Source: VXRD01 sp965242535 (GTDB taxonomy: Bacteria; Latescibacterota; UBA2968). Taken from it: a DNA stretch of 64,000 nt. Made by a program: the position numbers and the translations under genes. Under the pieces are notes generated by a model. It was given only the letters and a program-made list of their open reading frames with translations, did not search any database and was not told the DNA's origin. The DNA lies in the NCBI GenBank assembly GCA_965242535.1, contig OZ251458.1, positions 682,001 through 746,000 of the forward strand. The letters run 5' to 3'. This document shows positions 46,701 to 55,251 of the stretch, one piece after another. Position 1 is the stretch's first letter. Each line of letters opens with the position of its first letter.

Positions 46701-49700
46701 AAAGTGGCTGTGATCGGCGATGCGCTCAACGAGCCAAACGAGACGGTGGTCGTCCAGTTGAGCAATCCGACCAATGCCACGATCGCAACGGCGACTGGCA
46801 CGGGGACGATCACGGATGACGATGGCGCACCTACTTTGTCGATCAGTTCGCCGAGCGTGATGGAAGGGGCAACAGGCACGACGGACACATTGCGCTTCGC
46901 AGTTTCGCTGAGTGCGGCGAGCGGGCAACAAGTGACCGTGAATTATGCGGAAATCACCACCGGGCGAACCGCCACGCAGGGGACGGACTACACGGCCCTC
47001 GCCTCTGGCACGTTGACCTTTGCGGCGAGTGAGACGCGCGATACGCTGAAAGTGGCAGTGATCGGCGATGCGCTCAACGAGCCAAACGAGACGGTGGTCG
47101 TCCAGTTGAGCAATCCGACCAATGCCACGATCGCAACGGCTACTGGCACGGGGACGATCACGGATGACGATGGCGCACCTACTTTGTCGATCAGTTCGCC
47201 GAGCGTGATGGAAGGGGCAACAGGCACGACGGACACATTGCGCTTCGCGGTTTCGCTGAGCGCGGCGAGCGGGCAACAAGTGACCGTGGACTATGCGGAA
47301 ATCGCCACCGGGCGAACCGCCACGCAGGGGACGGACTACACGGCCCTCGCCGACGGCATGCTGACCTTCTCGCCCGGTATGACACGCGATACGCTGAAAG
47401 TGGCTGTGATCGGCGATGCGCTCAACGAGCCAAACGAGACGGTGGTCGTCCAGTTGAGCAATCCGAGCAATGCGACGATCGCAACGGCGACTGGCACGGG
47501 GACGATCAACGATGACGATGGCGCGCCTACTTTGTCGATCAGTTCGCCGAGTGTGATGGAAGGCGCGCTAGGCACGACGGACACGTTGCGCTTCGCGGTT
47601 TCGCTGAGCGCGGCGAGTGGACAACAAGTGACGGTGAATTATGCGGAAATCGCCACTGGGCGAACCGCCACGCCAGGCGTGGACTACACGGCCCTCGCCT
47701 CTGGCATGTTGACCTTTGCGGCGAGTGAGACGCGCGATACGCTGAAAGTGGCGGTGATCGGCGATGCACTCAACGAGCCAAACGAGACGGTGGTTGTCCA
47801 GTTGAGCAATCCGAGCAATGCCACGATCGCAACGGCTACTGGCACGGGAACGATCACGGATGACGATCCAAAGCCGAAAGTGACCTTGGCTCTGAATCCG
47901 GCGGCGATAAATGAGAACAGCGGTGTAACGACCGTAACCGCGACCTTGAACGGCGCGTCGAGTCAAGCGACGACGATCACCGTCGCGGCGGCCCCTGGCG
48001 CGAACGCAACGGCAGACGATTTCGCGTTGAGTAGCAACAAGATGCTGACCATTGCGGCCGGTCAGACGACGAGCACCGGCACCGTGACGATCACGGCCAA
48101 CGACAACCAGGTGAACGCGCCGGACAAGTCCGTGACCGTATCGGCGACCGCGCAAAACGCCCAAGGCATCACCGCGCCGGACAATGTGACGCTGACGATC
48201 CGCAATGACGATGCGGCGACCGCGGGAATATGTGGCCGCACGCAGGCGGTTCAAGACACGATCCTCGCCAAAATTGTCGGGCAATCGAATTGCGCGACGG
48301 TCACGCCTACGCATCTGGCCGCAATCACTGGGACGTTGGATTTTCGCCGCAACAGCATCGCCGCCTTGAAGGCAGAAGATTTCGGGGGCTTGTCCGCCTT
48401 GGGAGTCTTGCGTATTGACAGAAACAATTTGACCACCTTGCCCGCGGGCATCTTCTCCGACTTGTCCAGCTTGCGAACTCTGCGGATCAATCACAATCAG
48501 TTGGGCACTCTTCCCAGCGCGATATTCTCCAACTTGTCCAATTTGGATAGGCTGACGCTAAACAGCAACCGCTTGCAAACACTTCCCGATAGCATGTTCT
48601 TCGGCTTGTCCAGCCTGACCCGGTTGGAATTGCATAGTAACGGCGCTGATTTCACCCTCACGCTGGCACTGGAACGCACGGACAATGCCGACTTTAATGC
48701 CTCGGGGCCTGCCACAATCGCGGTCAAAGTTGCCGAGGGCGCGCCGTTTGATATGAGCGTCACTCTGTCGGCAACGGGCGGCACCCTGTCGAGTACGACA
48801 GCGACCATTTCAAAGGGCGACATCGAAAGCGGATCGATCACAGTGACGCAAAGTGGGATGATGCAAACCGCGATCCGTTTGGGCACCGCGCCTATCGTGC
48901 CCTCGACCTATCAAGGCATCGCAACCGCCGTGGGCAACCCGATCACCCTTTGGGCACCGGGAATATGCGGGCGCACGACAGCGGTGAGCAATGCCATTGT
49001 GTCCGCGGTAAATGGCGTATCGGACTGCGCTTTGTTGACAGACGCGCATTTGCAAGCCATAACCGGGACGTTGGATCTCAGCAATCAAAGCCTCAGCGCC
49101 TTGCGGCCGGGCGATTTTTCGGGGTTGTCCAGTTTGGAAACCCTGTGGCTTTACGACAACCGGTTGAGCTCCCTGCCCGATACCGGGTTTGCCAGTCTGT
49201 CCAATTTGAGATTTCTAAGTCTTTACCGAAACCGATTGACGCGCCTTCCCGACGCGCTGTTTGCGAGTCTGGACAGCCTGAAAATCCTGCATCTAAACGA
49301 CAACAGGTTGAGCTCCCTGCCCGATACCGCGTTTGCGGGGATGGACAGCTTGCAAACCCTGCTGATGGACAACAACATGTTGACCGCCCTGCCCGATACC
49401 GCGTTTTACGACTTGCCGAATCTGCAAACCCTGCACTTAAACGACAACCTGTTGCGCGCGTTGCCCGACAGCGCGTTTCGGGAACTGGACAGCTTGAAGA
49501 CGCTGCGGTTGAACGACAACGCGTTGAGCGCGTTGCCCGACAGCGCGTTTCGGGGATTGTCCCATCTCAAAATCCTGTATCTGAACGACAACATGTTGAG
49601 CGCGTTGCCCGATAGCGCGTTTCGGGGATTGGACAGCTTGCAAACCCTGCATCTGAACGACAACTCGTTGAGCGCGCTGCCCGACAGCGCGTTCAAGGGA

Positions 49701-51878
49701 TTGGACAAGCTGCGATCCCTCCATCTGAACGACAATGCGTTGAGCCTGTTGCGCGGCAGTGCGTTTGCGCGCCTGTCCGACCTGCAATCCCTCGATCTCG
49801 CGAGCAACTCGTTGAGCACCCTGCCCCGACATGCGTTCGAGGGCCTGTCCGACCTGCGATCCCTCGATCTCTCGGGCAATGCGTTGAGCGCGTTGCCCGA
49901 CAGCGCGTTCGCGGGGCTGACCCGTCTGAATCGCCTCGATTTGTCCGGCAATGCGGCGTTGGATTTTATCCTCACCCTCGCGCTCGAACGCACGGACAAC
50001 GCGAGTTTGGCCGCGTCGGGCCCCGCCACGCTCAAGGTCAAAGTCGCCCAAGGCGCGCCCTTCGAGATGTCCGTCGGCTTGTCGATAACGGGCGGTGCTC
50101 TGTCGGCGGAAAAGGCGACCATTGCAAAGGGCAGCACGGAAAGCGCGGCGATCACCGTCACGCAGGTCGGGGGGATGTTGGCAACGGTGCGGTTGGGCGA
50201 GCGCCCGGGCGTGCCGTTCGGCTACGATGGGATTCAAACCGCGGTGGGCGATTCGCTCGTCCTATTTGGAACTGTGGCGAATCGCGCGCCCGAGGCCATG
50301 GGGGCGATAGGCGATGTGACCGTGGCTCTGAGCGGTTCTGCCGCGAGCGTGAATGTGGCGCGGGCGTTCAGCGATCCCGACGGCGATGCGTTGACCTTTG
50401 GCGCGACCGCGAGCGTTCCGAGCTTGGCGACCCTGAGCGCGATGGATTCTTTGGTGACGATAACGCCCCTGGCCGCGGGGATTGCCACCGTGACCGTGAC
50501 GGCCACGGATCCCGATGGCTCGAGCGCGACGCAGACTTTTTCGCTGACCGTGACGAATAGCGCGCCCACCGTGGCCGCGAGTATTCCCGACACGACCGCT
50601 TTGGTGAATACGCCATTCACCTATGCGTTTCCCCAAAACACATTTCGCGATTCCGACCGCGATGCGTTGACCTATACGAGCAGTGGGGAGCCGGCATGGC
50701 TGGCGTTCACCCCCGCGACCCGCACCTTCAGCGGCACGCCGAGCAATGCCACGGGTTCGCCCTTTGCCATCGCTGTGGAGGCGAATGACGGCAAAGGCGG
50801 GCGCGTGCAGACGACCTTTACCCTGTCGGTCGCCGCGGGGATTTGCACGCGAACCGCCGCGGTCAGAACCGCCCTCCTGTCCGCGATCGCGGATGCCGAT
50901 ACCTGCACAGTGGTGACGGACGCGCACTTGGCCGGGGTCGTGGATTCCCTGAACCTGCGCGGCCAGCGCATCAACTCCGTGCAAGCCACGGACTTCGCCG
51001 GCCTGTCCAACCTGACGACCCTCAACCTGTACGACAACGACTTGACCAGCTTGCCCGCGGGCGTGTTTGACGATCTTCACAACTTGCGATTTTTGAGCCT
51101 GTACAACAACGACTTGACCGCGCTTTCTGCGAGCGCGTTCGACGAGTTGTCCGCCTTGCGATTTTTGAGCTTGGACAGCAACCGCGTGACGTCGCTCCCT
51201 GCAAACGCATTTTCAAATCTGCCGCAGTTGCAAACCCTCAGTTTCAGCGGCAACGGCTTGACCGCGCTCTCTGCGGGCGCGCTCGACAGCTTGTCCAATT
51301 TGCGAGAACTCTTGCTGGACGGCAACGCGCTGACGGCCCTGCCCGCGGGCGCGCTCGACAGCTTGGCGCAGTTGCAAATCCTCGGCCTGAACGACAATGC
51401 CCTGTCCACCCTTCGCACAGGCGCGTTCGCCGAGTTGTCGCACCTGCGCGTTCTGAATCTGAAAAACAATGCGTTGACCGCCCTGCCCGATGGCGTGTTC
51501 ACCGGGCTGACCAGTCTGATGCTCTTGGATTTGTCGGGCAATACGGCCCCGAATTTTACCCTCACGCTCGCGCTGGAGCGCACGGACAATTCGGACAGGA
51601 CCGCAACGGGGCCTGCCACCATCAAAGTCAAAATCGCCCATGGCGCGCCGTTTGACATGAGCGTGACCCTGTCGGCAACGGGCGGTACGCTGACAGACGA
51701 AAATGCGATGGCCCTGTCACAAGTGACGATCCCACGCGGAAGCGCGGAAAGCGCGCCGATCACCGCGACGCAAGCCGGGGGGAGCCAAACCACGATCAAT
51801 TTGGGCAGCGCGCCCGCCGTGCCCACGGGCTATCGGGGCATCACAATCTCGGTGGGCGGTTCGCTCGTTCTGTTTTAG
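40743..51878 (+). CDS. Giant secreted multidomain repeat protein (3711 residues)
   Basis: After an N-terminal signal anchor (MSRSHVQRAILILSIALLIYPF) come two EF-hand/dockerin-like calcium loops (DFDGNGVVDFDDF and DLNGDGVIEFRDF, about 40-95). Next are an Ig-like segment, cadherin-like repeats (FPENTEAGQNIG...), fibronectin-III modules (about 280-400 and 655-740), a run of 14 near-identical Calx-beta domains (about 746-2375) and one more divergent one (to about 2492). Three leucine-rich-repeat modules end the protein, each followed by a conserved beta-rich tail. All domains suggest an extracellular, calcium-dependent binding or adhesion role. I see no C-terminal sorting signal, Ig-like anchor or LPXTG, and no type I secretion glycine repeats, so export beyond the inner membrane is unexplained. 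Two strong terminators flank the gene. Confidence 0.9.
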   Translation: MSRSHVQRAILILSIALLIYPFADVLFGEDAERASAMPNPDFDGNGVVDFDDFSLLTSRFGARRGDAGYEGRFDLNGDGVIEFRDFLIYTRYFGQVAPVPVEAIPARQVPVGGDPLRVDVAEYFYDANGDALRYAASSDDEAIASVRVSDAVVAIVPVAAGRATVTVTAIDVAGLRATQTIAVSVTLFPRTPLARALTENAPAGEPVGDPVSVPGLDAFTYRLAGADADSFDIDAHTGQIRTRQGIAYDHERDETFSLIVVATGGDNADSIAVTISIKDVDEPPASPPSNLSVQPGDQSLTVHFHAARDEPGKPPVLGYHAEIRTGEEGDWVNRKTIYGRTNTSAFYEDLGRAPRHHDASLQNGQRYQIRIRTWNAEGESDWAEPVSGVPVYVPPRNRTYARFEDGDTETQLELSRFTGQGGTIALTTAALAQNIRDVVEDIFADVTAVSNFPAVPEQAGFAVSTSGTIFDITLKARLADGEEVNIGGDLRVPVEICLPVPEGIANPVIIHYKETWEMLETQRVDGDAICAHAATFSYYGVGQAFNDVPEFAISTPSLTFPENTEAGQNIGNPVTATDSDGGTLVYRLEGTDADSFAIDATTGQIQTKAGVTYNYEAKSSYSVTVKVVDGQGGSATIPVTIALTDVDGEAPGKPAVPNVSAASATSLTATWTPPANTGPPITDYDVQYRLGNSGAFTDWPHGSTERTATITSLAVNTSYGVRVRATNDEGTGAWSDAGNGTTSSVPTLSISSPSVTEGNSGSTTLRFTVSLSAPSGQQVTVAYADTETGTATSGTDYVAVTADTLIFAAGETNKTIDVSVTGDAIDEPNETVIVQLSSPTNATIATGMDTGTGTITDDDGAPTLSISSPSVMEGAPGTTDTLRFAVSLSAASGQQVTVDYAEIATGRTATPGVDYTALASGMLTFAASETRDTLKVAVIGDALNEPNETVVVQLSNPTNATIATGMDTGTGTITDDDGAPTLSISSPSVMEGAPGTTDTLRFAVSLSAASGQQVTVNYAEIATGRTATPGVDYTALASGMLTFAASETRDTLKVAVIGDALNEPNETVVVQLSNPTNATIATGMDTGTGTITDDDGAPTLSISSPSVMEGAPGTTDTLRFAVSLSAASGQQVTVDYAEIATGRTAAPGVDYTALASGTLTFAASETRDTLKVAVIGDALNEPNETVVVQLSNPTNATIATATGTGTINDDDGAPTLSISSPSVMEGAPGTTDTLRFAVSLSAASGQQVTVNYAEIATGRTATPGVDYTALASGMLTFAASETRDTLKVAVIGDALNEPNETVVVQLSNPSNATIATGMDTGTGTINDDDGAPTLSISSPSVTEGAPGTTDTLRFAVSLSAASGQQVTVNYAEIATGRTATQGTDYTALASGMLTFAASETRDTLKVAVIGDALNEANETVVVQLSSPSNATIATATGTGTITDDDGAPTLSISSPSVMEGAPGTTDTLRFAVSLSAASGQQVTVNYAEIATGRTATPGVDYTALASGMLTFAASETHDTLKVAVIGDALNEANETVVVQLSSPSNATIATATGTGTINDDDGAPTLSISSPSVMEGAPGTTDTLRFVVSLSAASGQQVTVNYAEIATGRTATPGVDYTALASGMLTFAASETRDTLKVAVIGDALNEPNETVVVQLSNPSNATIATGMDTGTGTITDDDGAPTLSISSPSVMEGATGTTDTLRFAVSLSAASGQQVTVNYAEIATGRTATPGVDYTALASGMLTFAATETHDTLKVAVIGDALNEPNETVVVQLSNPSNATIATATGTGTINDDDGAPTLSISSPSVTEGAPGTTDTLRFAVSLSAASGQQVTVNYAEIATGRTATPGVDYTALASGMLTFAASETRDTLKVAVIGDALNEPNETVVVQLSNPSNATIATATGTGTINDDDGAPTLSISSPSVMEGAPGTTDTLRFAVSLSAASGQQVTVNYAEIATGRTATQGTDYTALASGTLTFAASETRDTLKVAVIGDALNEPNETVVVQLSNPTNATIATATGTGTITDDDGAPTLSISSPSVMEGATGTTDTLRFAVSLSAASGQQVTVNYAEITTGRTATQGTDYTALASGTLTFAASETRDTLKVAVIGDALNEPNETVVVQLSNPTNATIATATGTGTITDDDGAPTLSISSPSVMEGATGTTDTLRFAVSLSAASGQQVTVDYAEIATGRTATQGTDYTALADGMLTFSPGMTRDTLKVAVIGDALNEPNETVVVQLSNPSNATIATATGTGTINDDDGAPTLSISSPSVMEGALGTTDTLRFAVSLSAASGQQVTVNYAEIATGRTATPGVDYTALASGMLTFAASETRDTLKVAVIGDALNEPNETVVVQLSNPSNATIATATGTGTITDDDPKPKVTLALNPAAINENSGVTTVTATLNGASSQATTITVAAAPGANATADDFALSSNKMLTIAAGQTTSTGTVTITANDNQVNAPDKSVTVSATAQNAQGITAPDNVTLTIRNDDAATAGICGRTQAVQDTILAKIVGQSNCATVTPTHLAAITGTLDFRRNSIAALKAEDFGGLSALGVLRIDRNNLTTLPAGIFSDLSSLRTLRINHNQLGTLPSAIFSNLSNLDRLTLNSNRLQTLPDSMFFGLSSLTRLELHSNGADFTLTLALERTDNADFNASGPATIAVKVAEGAPFDMSVTLSATGGTLSSTTATISKGDIESGSITVTQSGMMQTAIRLGTAPIVPSTYQGIATAVGNPITLWAPGICGRTTAVSNAIVSAVNGVSDCALLTDAHLQAITGTLDLSNQSLSALRPGDFSGLSSLETLWLYDNRLSSLPDTGFASLSNLRFLSLYRNRLTRLPDALFASLDSLKILHLNDNRLSSLPDTAFAGMDSLQTLLMDNNMLTALPDTAFYDLPNLQTLHLNDNLLRALPDSAFRELDSLKTLRLNDNALSALPDSAFRGLSHLKILYLNDNMLSALPDSAFRGLDSLQTLHLNDNSLSALPDSAFKGLDKLRSLHLNDNALSLLRGSAFARLSDLQSLDLASNSLSTLPRHAFEGLSDLRSLDLSGNALSALPDSAFAGLTRLNRLDLSGNAALDFILTLALERTDNASLAASGPATLKVKVAQGAPFEMSVGLSITGGALSAEKATIAKGSTESAAITVTQVGGMLATVRLGERPGVPFGYDGIQTAVGDSLVLFGTVANRAPEAMGAIGDVTVALSGSAASVNVARAFSDPDGDALTFGATASVPSLATLSAMDSLVTITPLAAGIATVTVTATDPDGSSATQTFSLTVTNSAPTVAASIPDTTALVNTPFTYAFPQNTFRDSDRDALTYTSSGEPAWLAFTPATRTFSGTPSNATGSPFAIAVEANDGKGGRVQTTFTLSVAAGICTRTAAVRTALLSAIADADTCTVVTDAHLAGVVDSLNLRGQRINSVQATDFAGLSNLTTLNLYDNDLTSLPAGVFDDLHNLRFLSLYNNDLTALSASAFDELSALRFLSLDSNRVTSLPANAFSNLPQLQTLSFSGNGLTALSAGALDSLSNLRELLLDGNALTALPAGALDSLAQLQILGLNDNALSTLRTGAFAELSHLRVLNLKNNALTALPDGVFTGLTSLMLLDLSGNTAPNFTLTLALERTDNSDRTATGPATIKVKIAHGAPFDMSVTLSATGGTLTDENAMALSQVTIPRGSAESAPITATQAGGSQTTINLGSAPAVPTGYRGITISVGGSLVLF
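42978..47867 (+). repeat. 14 tandem Calx-beta units of 342-354 bp
   Basis: Units begin at 42978, 43326, 43680, 44034, 44382, 44736, 45084, 45432, 45786, 46134, 46482, 46830, 47178 and 47526. Each encodes about 116 or 118 residues opening PTLSISSPSV and closing in DDDGA. The length changes because units end either ATGMDTGTGT or ATATGTGT. Units 2-14 differ by a handful of residues each; unit 1 and the segment after unit 14 are more divergent. Confidence 0.97.
48222..51875 (+). repeat. Three cap-LRR-tail modules in the giant protein
   Basis: Module I (48222-48954), II (48955-50268) and III (50839-51875) each start with a two-cysteine cap of the type ICGRT...DC, then 24-residue leucine-rich repeats (LQTLHLNDNSLSALPDSAF-like). 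A tail of about 100 residues follows, opening TLTLALERTDN and closing in VG.SLVLF or similar. Module II holds about a dozen LRRs, I only four or five. Between II and III are two cadherin-like/Ig-like segments. Confidence 0.85.
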
Positions 51879-51932
51879 GGCGTCTGCCGGCTGAAATCAG
51901 CGCGATGCAAAATTGTTTTCCCGCTGATAGAC

Positions 51933-51989
51933 AAAAGGCGAGAACGTAGGGATTATGCTCCTACATTCTCGCCTTTTATTTATTTTTTT
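51933..51989 (+). terminator. Strong rho-independent terminator of the giant gene
   Basis: A long stem (AAAAGGCGAGAACGTAGG with its near-perfect inverse at 51960-51977, one G-T pair) is followed by ATTTATTTTTTT. It works on the plus strand. Confidence 0.93.
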
Positions 51990-52030
51990 GCCGAGGTTGC
52001 GGATGGGTGAACGGGTGATAGCGAAATGTA

Positions 52031-52052
52031 CGGGCGTAAAATTTTACGCCCG
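52031..52052. repeat. Palindrome CGGGCGTAAAA / TTTTACGCCCG
   Basis: A perfect 22-bp palindrome in the convergent gap between the giant gene and oadA. A related but longer palindrome occurs at 57782-57809, so this is a second dispersed family or a regulator site. It is not followed by a T run. Confidence 0.7.
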
Positions 52053-52135
52053 ATGGATCAACGAGAAAGCTCGCTGGTCGGCAATCCGAGCCATGCTAGG
52101 GACAGTTCGTTGAAAAGATAGGAGAACGGGCGACA

Positions 52136-53923
52136 TTATCCCACCATCGCGAGGACTTGCCCATTGCCCACTTGGTCGCCGACGTGGACGGGCATTTCGA
52201 CGAGTGTCCCCGCAGTGGGCGCGGTGATTTGCACTTCCATTTTCATGGCTTCCAAAATGAGAATGGCTTCGCCCTCTTGGACATAATCGCCTGTCCGCTT
52301 CAAAATTCGAATGACTTTTCCCGGCATCTGCGCGTGTACGGGCGTCGCCTGGGTGCTCGGCGCCGAATCCCGCGGCGGCTCTGCGGACTGCATCTCGACC
52401 GTATATGCCACGCCATTGACGGTTGCGATATCGCCGTCGATTTTCACGCGCACGGGTTTGCCGTTGACCTGCATCGCGTATTCCGCCGCGCCCTCTGCCA
52501 CAGGCGCGGGTGCTTCCTCCTGCTTTTCGACCTTCCGCACGCCGATCTCGCCCTCGCCCTTCAAAAACGCCATCCCCTTATCGCCGCACGTCGCCACGAT
52601 GAAAATGTGCTCGTCCGTCGCCTCGATCCCCTCGGCGTCCAGCAGTTTTTGCGCGGCGGCTCTGCCCTTTTTCGGATCCGCGTCATTGCGCTCGAGGGGC
52701 GGCTGATCCGTGGGTTCAAGCCCTAGTTGTTCGGACGCGATTTTTACGACCTCGGGATCGGGCGGCACAGGGGTTTTGCCAAAATAACCGAGCACCATCT
52801 GCCCGTAGGGCTCGGCGATTCTTTCCCACGCGCCAAACATCACATTGTTGAAAGCTTGCTGAAAATAGAATTGCGACACGGGCGTGACCGATGTGCCAAA
52901 CCCCCCGCGCGCGACCACGTCGCCCATCGCTTTGATCATATCGGGATATTTGTCCATAATGCCATTGTCGCGCAACATCTGCGTGTTGGCGGTCAGCGCG
53001 CCGCCCGGCATGGGGCTCCACGGAATGAGGGGTTCGACCGCCGTGGCTTCCGGCGGCAAAAAATAATCCGCCATGCACTCCTTGAACACCTCTTCGGCAT
53101 CGCGGACTTTTTCAATGTCGATGTCCAAATCGTAATCCGTGCCGCGCAAGGCGTGCCACATCACCAAAATATCGGGCTGGCAGGTGCCGCCCGAACACGG
53201 CGCCATGGACAAATCGATGGCATCGGCGCCCGCGTCGAGCGCGGCGAGATTGGCCTGCACGCTGATCCCCGCGGTTTCGTGGGTGTGAAAGTGAATCCAG
53301 GTGTCGGCAGGCAAGAGTTTGCGCGCCCGCTTGATGGTCTCATGCACCTTCGACGGCACAGCCGTTCCAGACGCATCCTTAAAACACACCGAGTCGTAGG
53401 GAATGTCGGCATCCAAAATCCCGCGCAAGGTCCGTTCGTAAAAATCCGCGTCGTGCGCGCCTTCGCAGCCCGGCGGCAATTCCATCAAGGTGACGCACAC
53501 TTGGTGGTGCAAGCCGGCCTCTGCGATGCACTGCCCGCTGTAGATCAGGTTATCGACATCGTTGAGCGCGTCAAAATTGCGAATCGTCGTAATGCCGTGT
53601 TTCTTGAACAACTCGGCGTGCAATTTGATGATGTCGCTCGACTGCGATTCCAACCCGACCACATTCACCCCGCGCGCCAGCGTTTGCAAATTGGCATCCG
53701 GGCCTGCGGCTTCGCGGAACGCATCGGTCATGGCAAACGCATCTTCGTCGCAATAAAAGTACAGAGACTGAAACCGCGCCCCACCGCCGGCTTCGTAATA
53801 ATCGATGCCGGCTTCGCGGGCGGCCGCCACGGCGGGCAAAAAGTCTCGCGTGAACACGCGCGCGCCGTAAACCGACTGAAACCCATCTCGAAACGCCGTA
53901 CACATAAATGTCACTTTTTTCAT
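52136..53923 (-). CDS. oadA: Biotin-dependent carboxyltransferase: oxaloacetate decarboxylase alpha-type subunit
   Basis: The 595-residue protein starts with the carboxyltransferase domain: RDGFQS (Asp13), VCFKDASG (Lys182, the carbamylated lysine position) and the metal site WIHFHTHE (His213, His215). It ends in a biotinyl domain with the attachment site LEAMKME (Lys561) and the usual Pro/Ala linker before it. With the membrane subunits next door it fits a Na+-translocating oxaloacetate (or methylmalonyl-CoA) decarboxylase alpha chain. A stand-alone pyruvate carboxylase B is the alternative. AAGGA precedes the start. It begins 29 bases after oadB stops. Confidence 0.93.
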   Translation of the reverse strand: MKKVTFMCTAFRDGFQSVYGARVFTRDFLPAVAAAREAGIDYYEAGGGARFQSLYFYCDEDAFAMTDAFREAAGPDANLQTLARGVNVVGLESQSSDIIKLHAELFKKHGITTIRNFDALNDVDNLIYSGQCIAEAGLHHQVCVTLMELPPGCEGAHDADFYERTLRGILDADIPYDSVCFKDASGTAVPSKVHETIKRARKLLPADTWIHFHTHETAGISVQANLAALDAGADAIDLSMAPCSGGTCQPDILVMWHALRGTDYDLDIDIEKVRDAEEVFKECMADYFLPPEATAVEPLIPWSPMPGGALTANTQMLRDNGIMDKYPDMIKAMGDVVARGGFGTSVTPVSQFYFQQAFNNVMFGAWERIAEPYGQMVLGYFGKTPVPPDPEVVKIASEQLGLEPTDQPPLERNDADPKKGRAAAQKLLDAEGIEATDEHIFIVATCGDKGMAFLKGEGEIGVRKVEKQEEAPAPVAEGAAEYAMQVNGKPVRVKIDGDIATVNGVAYTVEMQSAEPPRDSAPSTQATPVHAQMPGKVIRILKRTGDYVQEGEAILILEAMKMEVQITAPTAGTLVEMPVHVGDQVGNGQVLAMVG

Positions 53924-53952
53924 ATTTCAAAATCCTTCGACAAATACAGGGC

Positions 53953-55080
53953 CTACTGAACCAGCACGGACCACAAAATCCCCGCCGCGACCGCCGAACC
54001 GATCACGCCTGCCACATTGGGCGCCATGGCGTGCATCAACAAAAAATTGTGGGCGTCTTCGCGCTGCCCCACCATCTGCACGACCCGCGCCGAGTCGGGC
54101 ACGGCCGAGACCCCTGCGGCGCCGACGAGGGGGTTGATCTTTTCTTTTGTCAACGCATTCATCAATTTTGCAAACAGCACCCCGCTCGCGGTCGCGACGG
54201 CAAAGGACAGCGCGCCCAAGCCAAAAATCAAAAGCGATTGCGGCGTCAAAAAGGTCTGCGCTTGCGTGCTCGCGCCGACGGAAAACCCGAGCAAAATCGT
54301 CACGATATCGACCATTGCCGTGCGCGCGGTTTCCGCCAAGCGGTCTGTGACCATGCTCTCTTTCAGCAAGTTGCCGAAAAACAACATGCCGAGCAGGGTC
54401 AGCGCGCCCGGCGCGATCAACGCCGCGATCAAAAAGCCCGCGATGGGAAAGATGATGCGCTCGCGCTTGGAGGGCTTGCGCGGTTCGGGCATGCGGATGA
54501 GACGCTCGCGCTTTGTGGTGAGCAACATCATAACCGGCGGCTGGATCACCGGCACGAGCGCCATGTACGAATAGGCCGCGATCGCGATGGCGCCCAAGAG
54601 ATGCGGCGCCAATTTGGCCGATAGGAAAATCGCGGTCGGCCCATCTGCCCCGCCGATGATCCCGATGGCGCCTGCCTCGGCGGGCGTGAATCCCAGGTAC
54701 AGCGCGCCGATCAGCGTCAGGAAAATGCCCATCTGCGCGGCGGCGCCCAACAGCACGAGTTTGGGATTGGACAACAGGGTGGAAAAATCGGTCATCGCGC
54801 CAATGCCCAAAAAAATCAGGGGGGGAAACAAGCCCGAAGTCACGCCAAAATAAATGTAGCGCAACACACTGCCCTCGTCGTACACGCCGAGCGCCATGCT
54901 CGAAATCGAGGGGATATTGCCCACGATCATGCCAAAGCCGATGGGCAACAAGAGCAGGGGTTCGTAATCCTTGGTGATCGCCAAGTGGATGAACACGATG
55001 CCTATGGCGATCATGATCACATTGCCCACGCTCAAGTTGGCAAATCCGGTCGTGGTTAAGAAGTCGTAAAAAAGATCCAT
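53953..55080 (-). CDS. oadB: Na+-translocating decarboxylase beta subunit
   Basis: The 375-residue integral membrane protein has about ten hydrophobic segments and the family's key acidic residue in GGADGPTAIF (Asp146). Other conserved elements are GIGAMTDF, NLLKESMVTDRL and GVSAVPDSARV. It decarboxylates carboxybiotin on the alpha subunit and exports Na+. AGGTGG lies before the ATG. oadG is 171 bases upstream. Confidence 0.95.
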   Translation of the reverse strand: MDLFYDFLTTTGFANLSVGNVIMIAIGIVFIHLAITKDYEPLLLLPIGFGMIVGNIPSISSMALGVYDEGSVLRYIYFGVTSGLFPPLIFLGIGAMTDFSTLLSNPKLVLLGAAAQMGIFLTLIGALYLGFTPAEAGAIGIIGGADGPTAIFLSAKLAPHLLGAIAIAAYSYMALVPVIQPPVMMLLTTKRERLIRMPEPRKPSKRERIIFPIAGFLIAALIAPGALTLLGMLFFGNLLKESMVTDRLAETARTAMVDIVTILLGFSVGASTQAQTFLTPQSLLIFGLGALSFAVATASGVLFAKLMNALTKEKINPLVGAAGVSAVPDSARVVQMVGQREDAHNFLLMHAMAPNVAGVIGSAVAAGILWSVLVQ

Positions 55081-55251
55081 CTGCCACCTATCCTATCGTA
55101 CCTACGACGAGCGGAACGGGGTCTGGCTACGCCGGCGGTTCATCGAGGTTTGGGATGGTTTGGTAAGGCGGGGCTTCTCATCTCTTCGGGCGAGCACTGA
55201 GGTCGCGCCCTGACATCGTTATTTGGCGGGTGGTGGAATTGCACCTGCACG

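Noticed and set aside
43119..47279. A 1386-codon open frame on the minus strand opposite the Calx-beta units
   Set aside because: It mirrors the near-identical repeats of the plus-strand gene, has low-complexity Arg/His-rich sequence without any family signal, and lacks a ribosome-binding site. It is open because the repeat has no stop in that frame.
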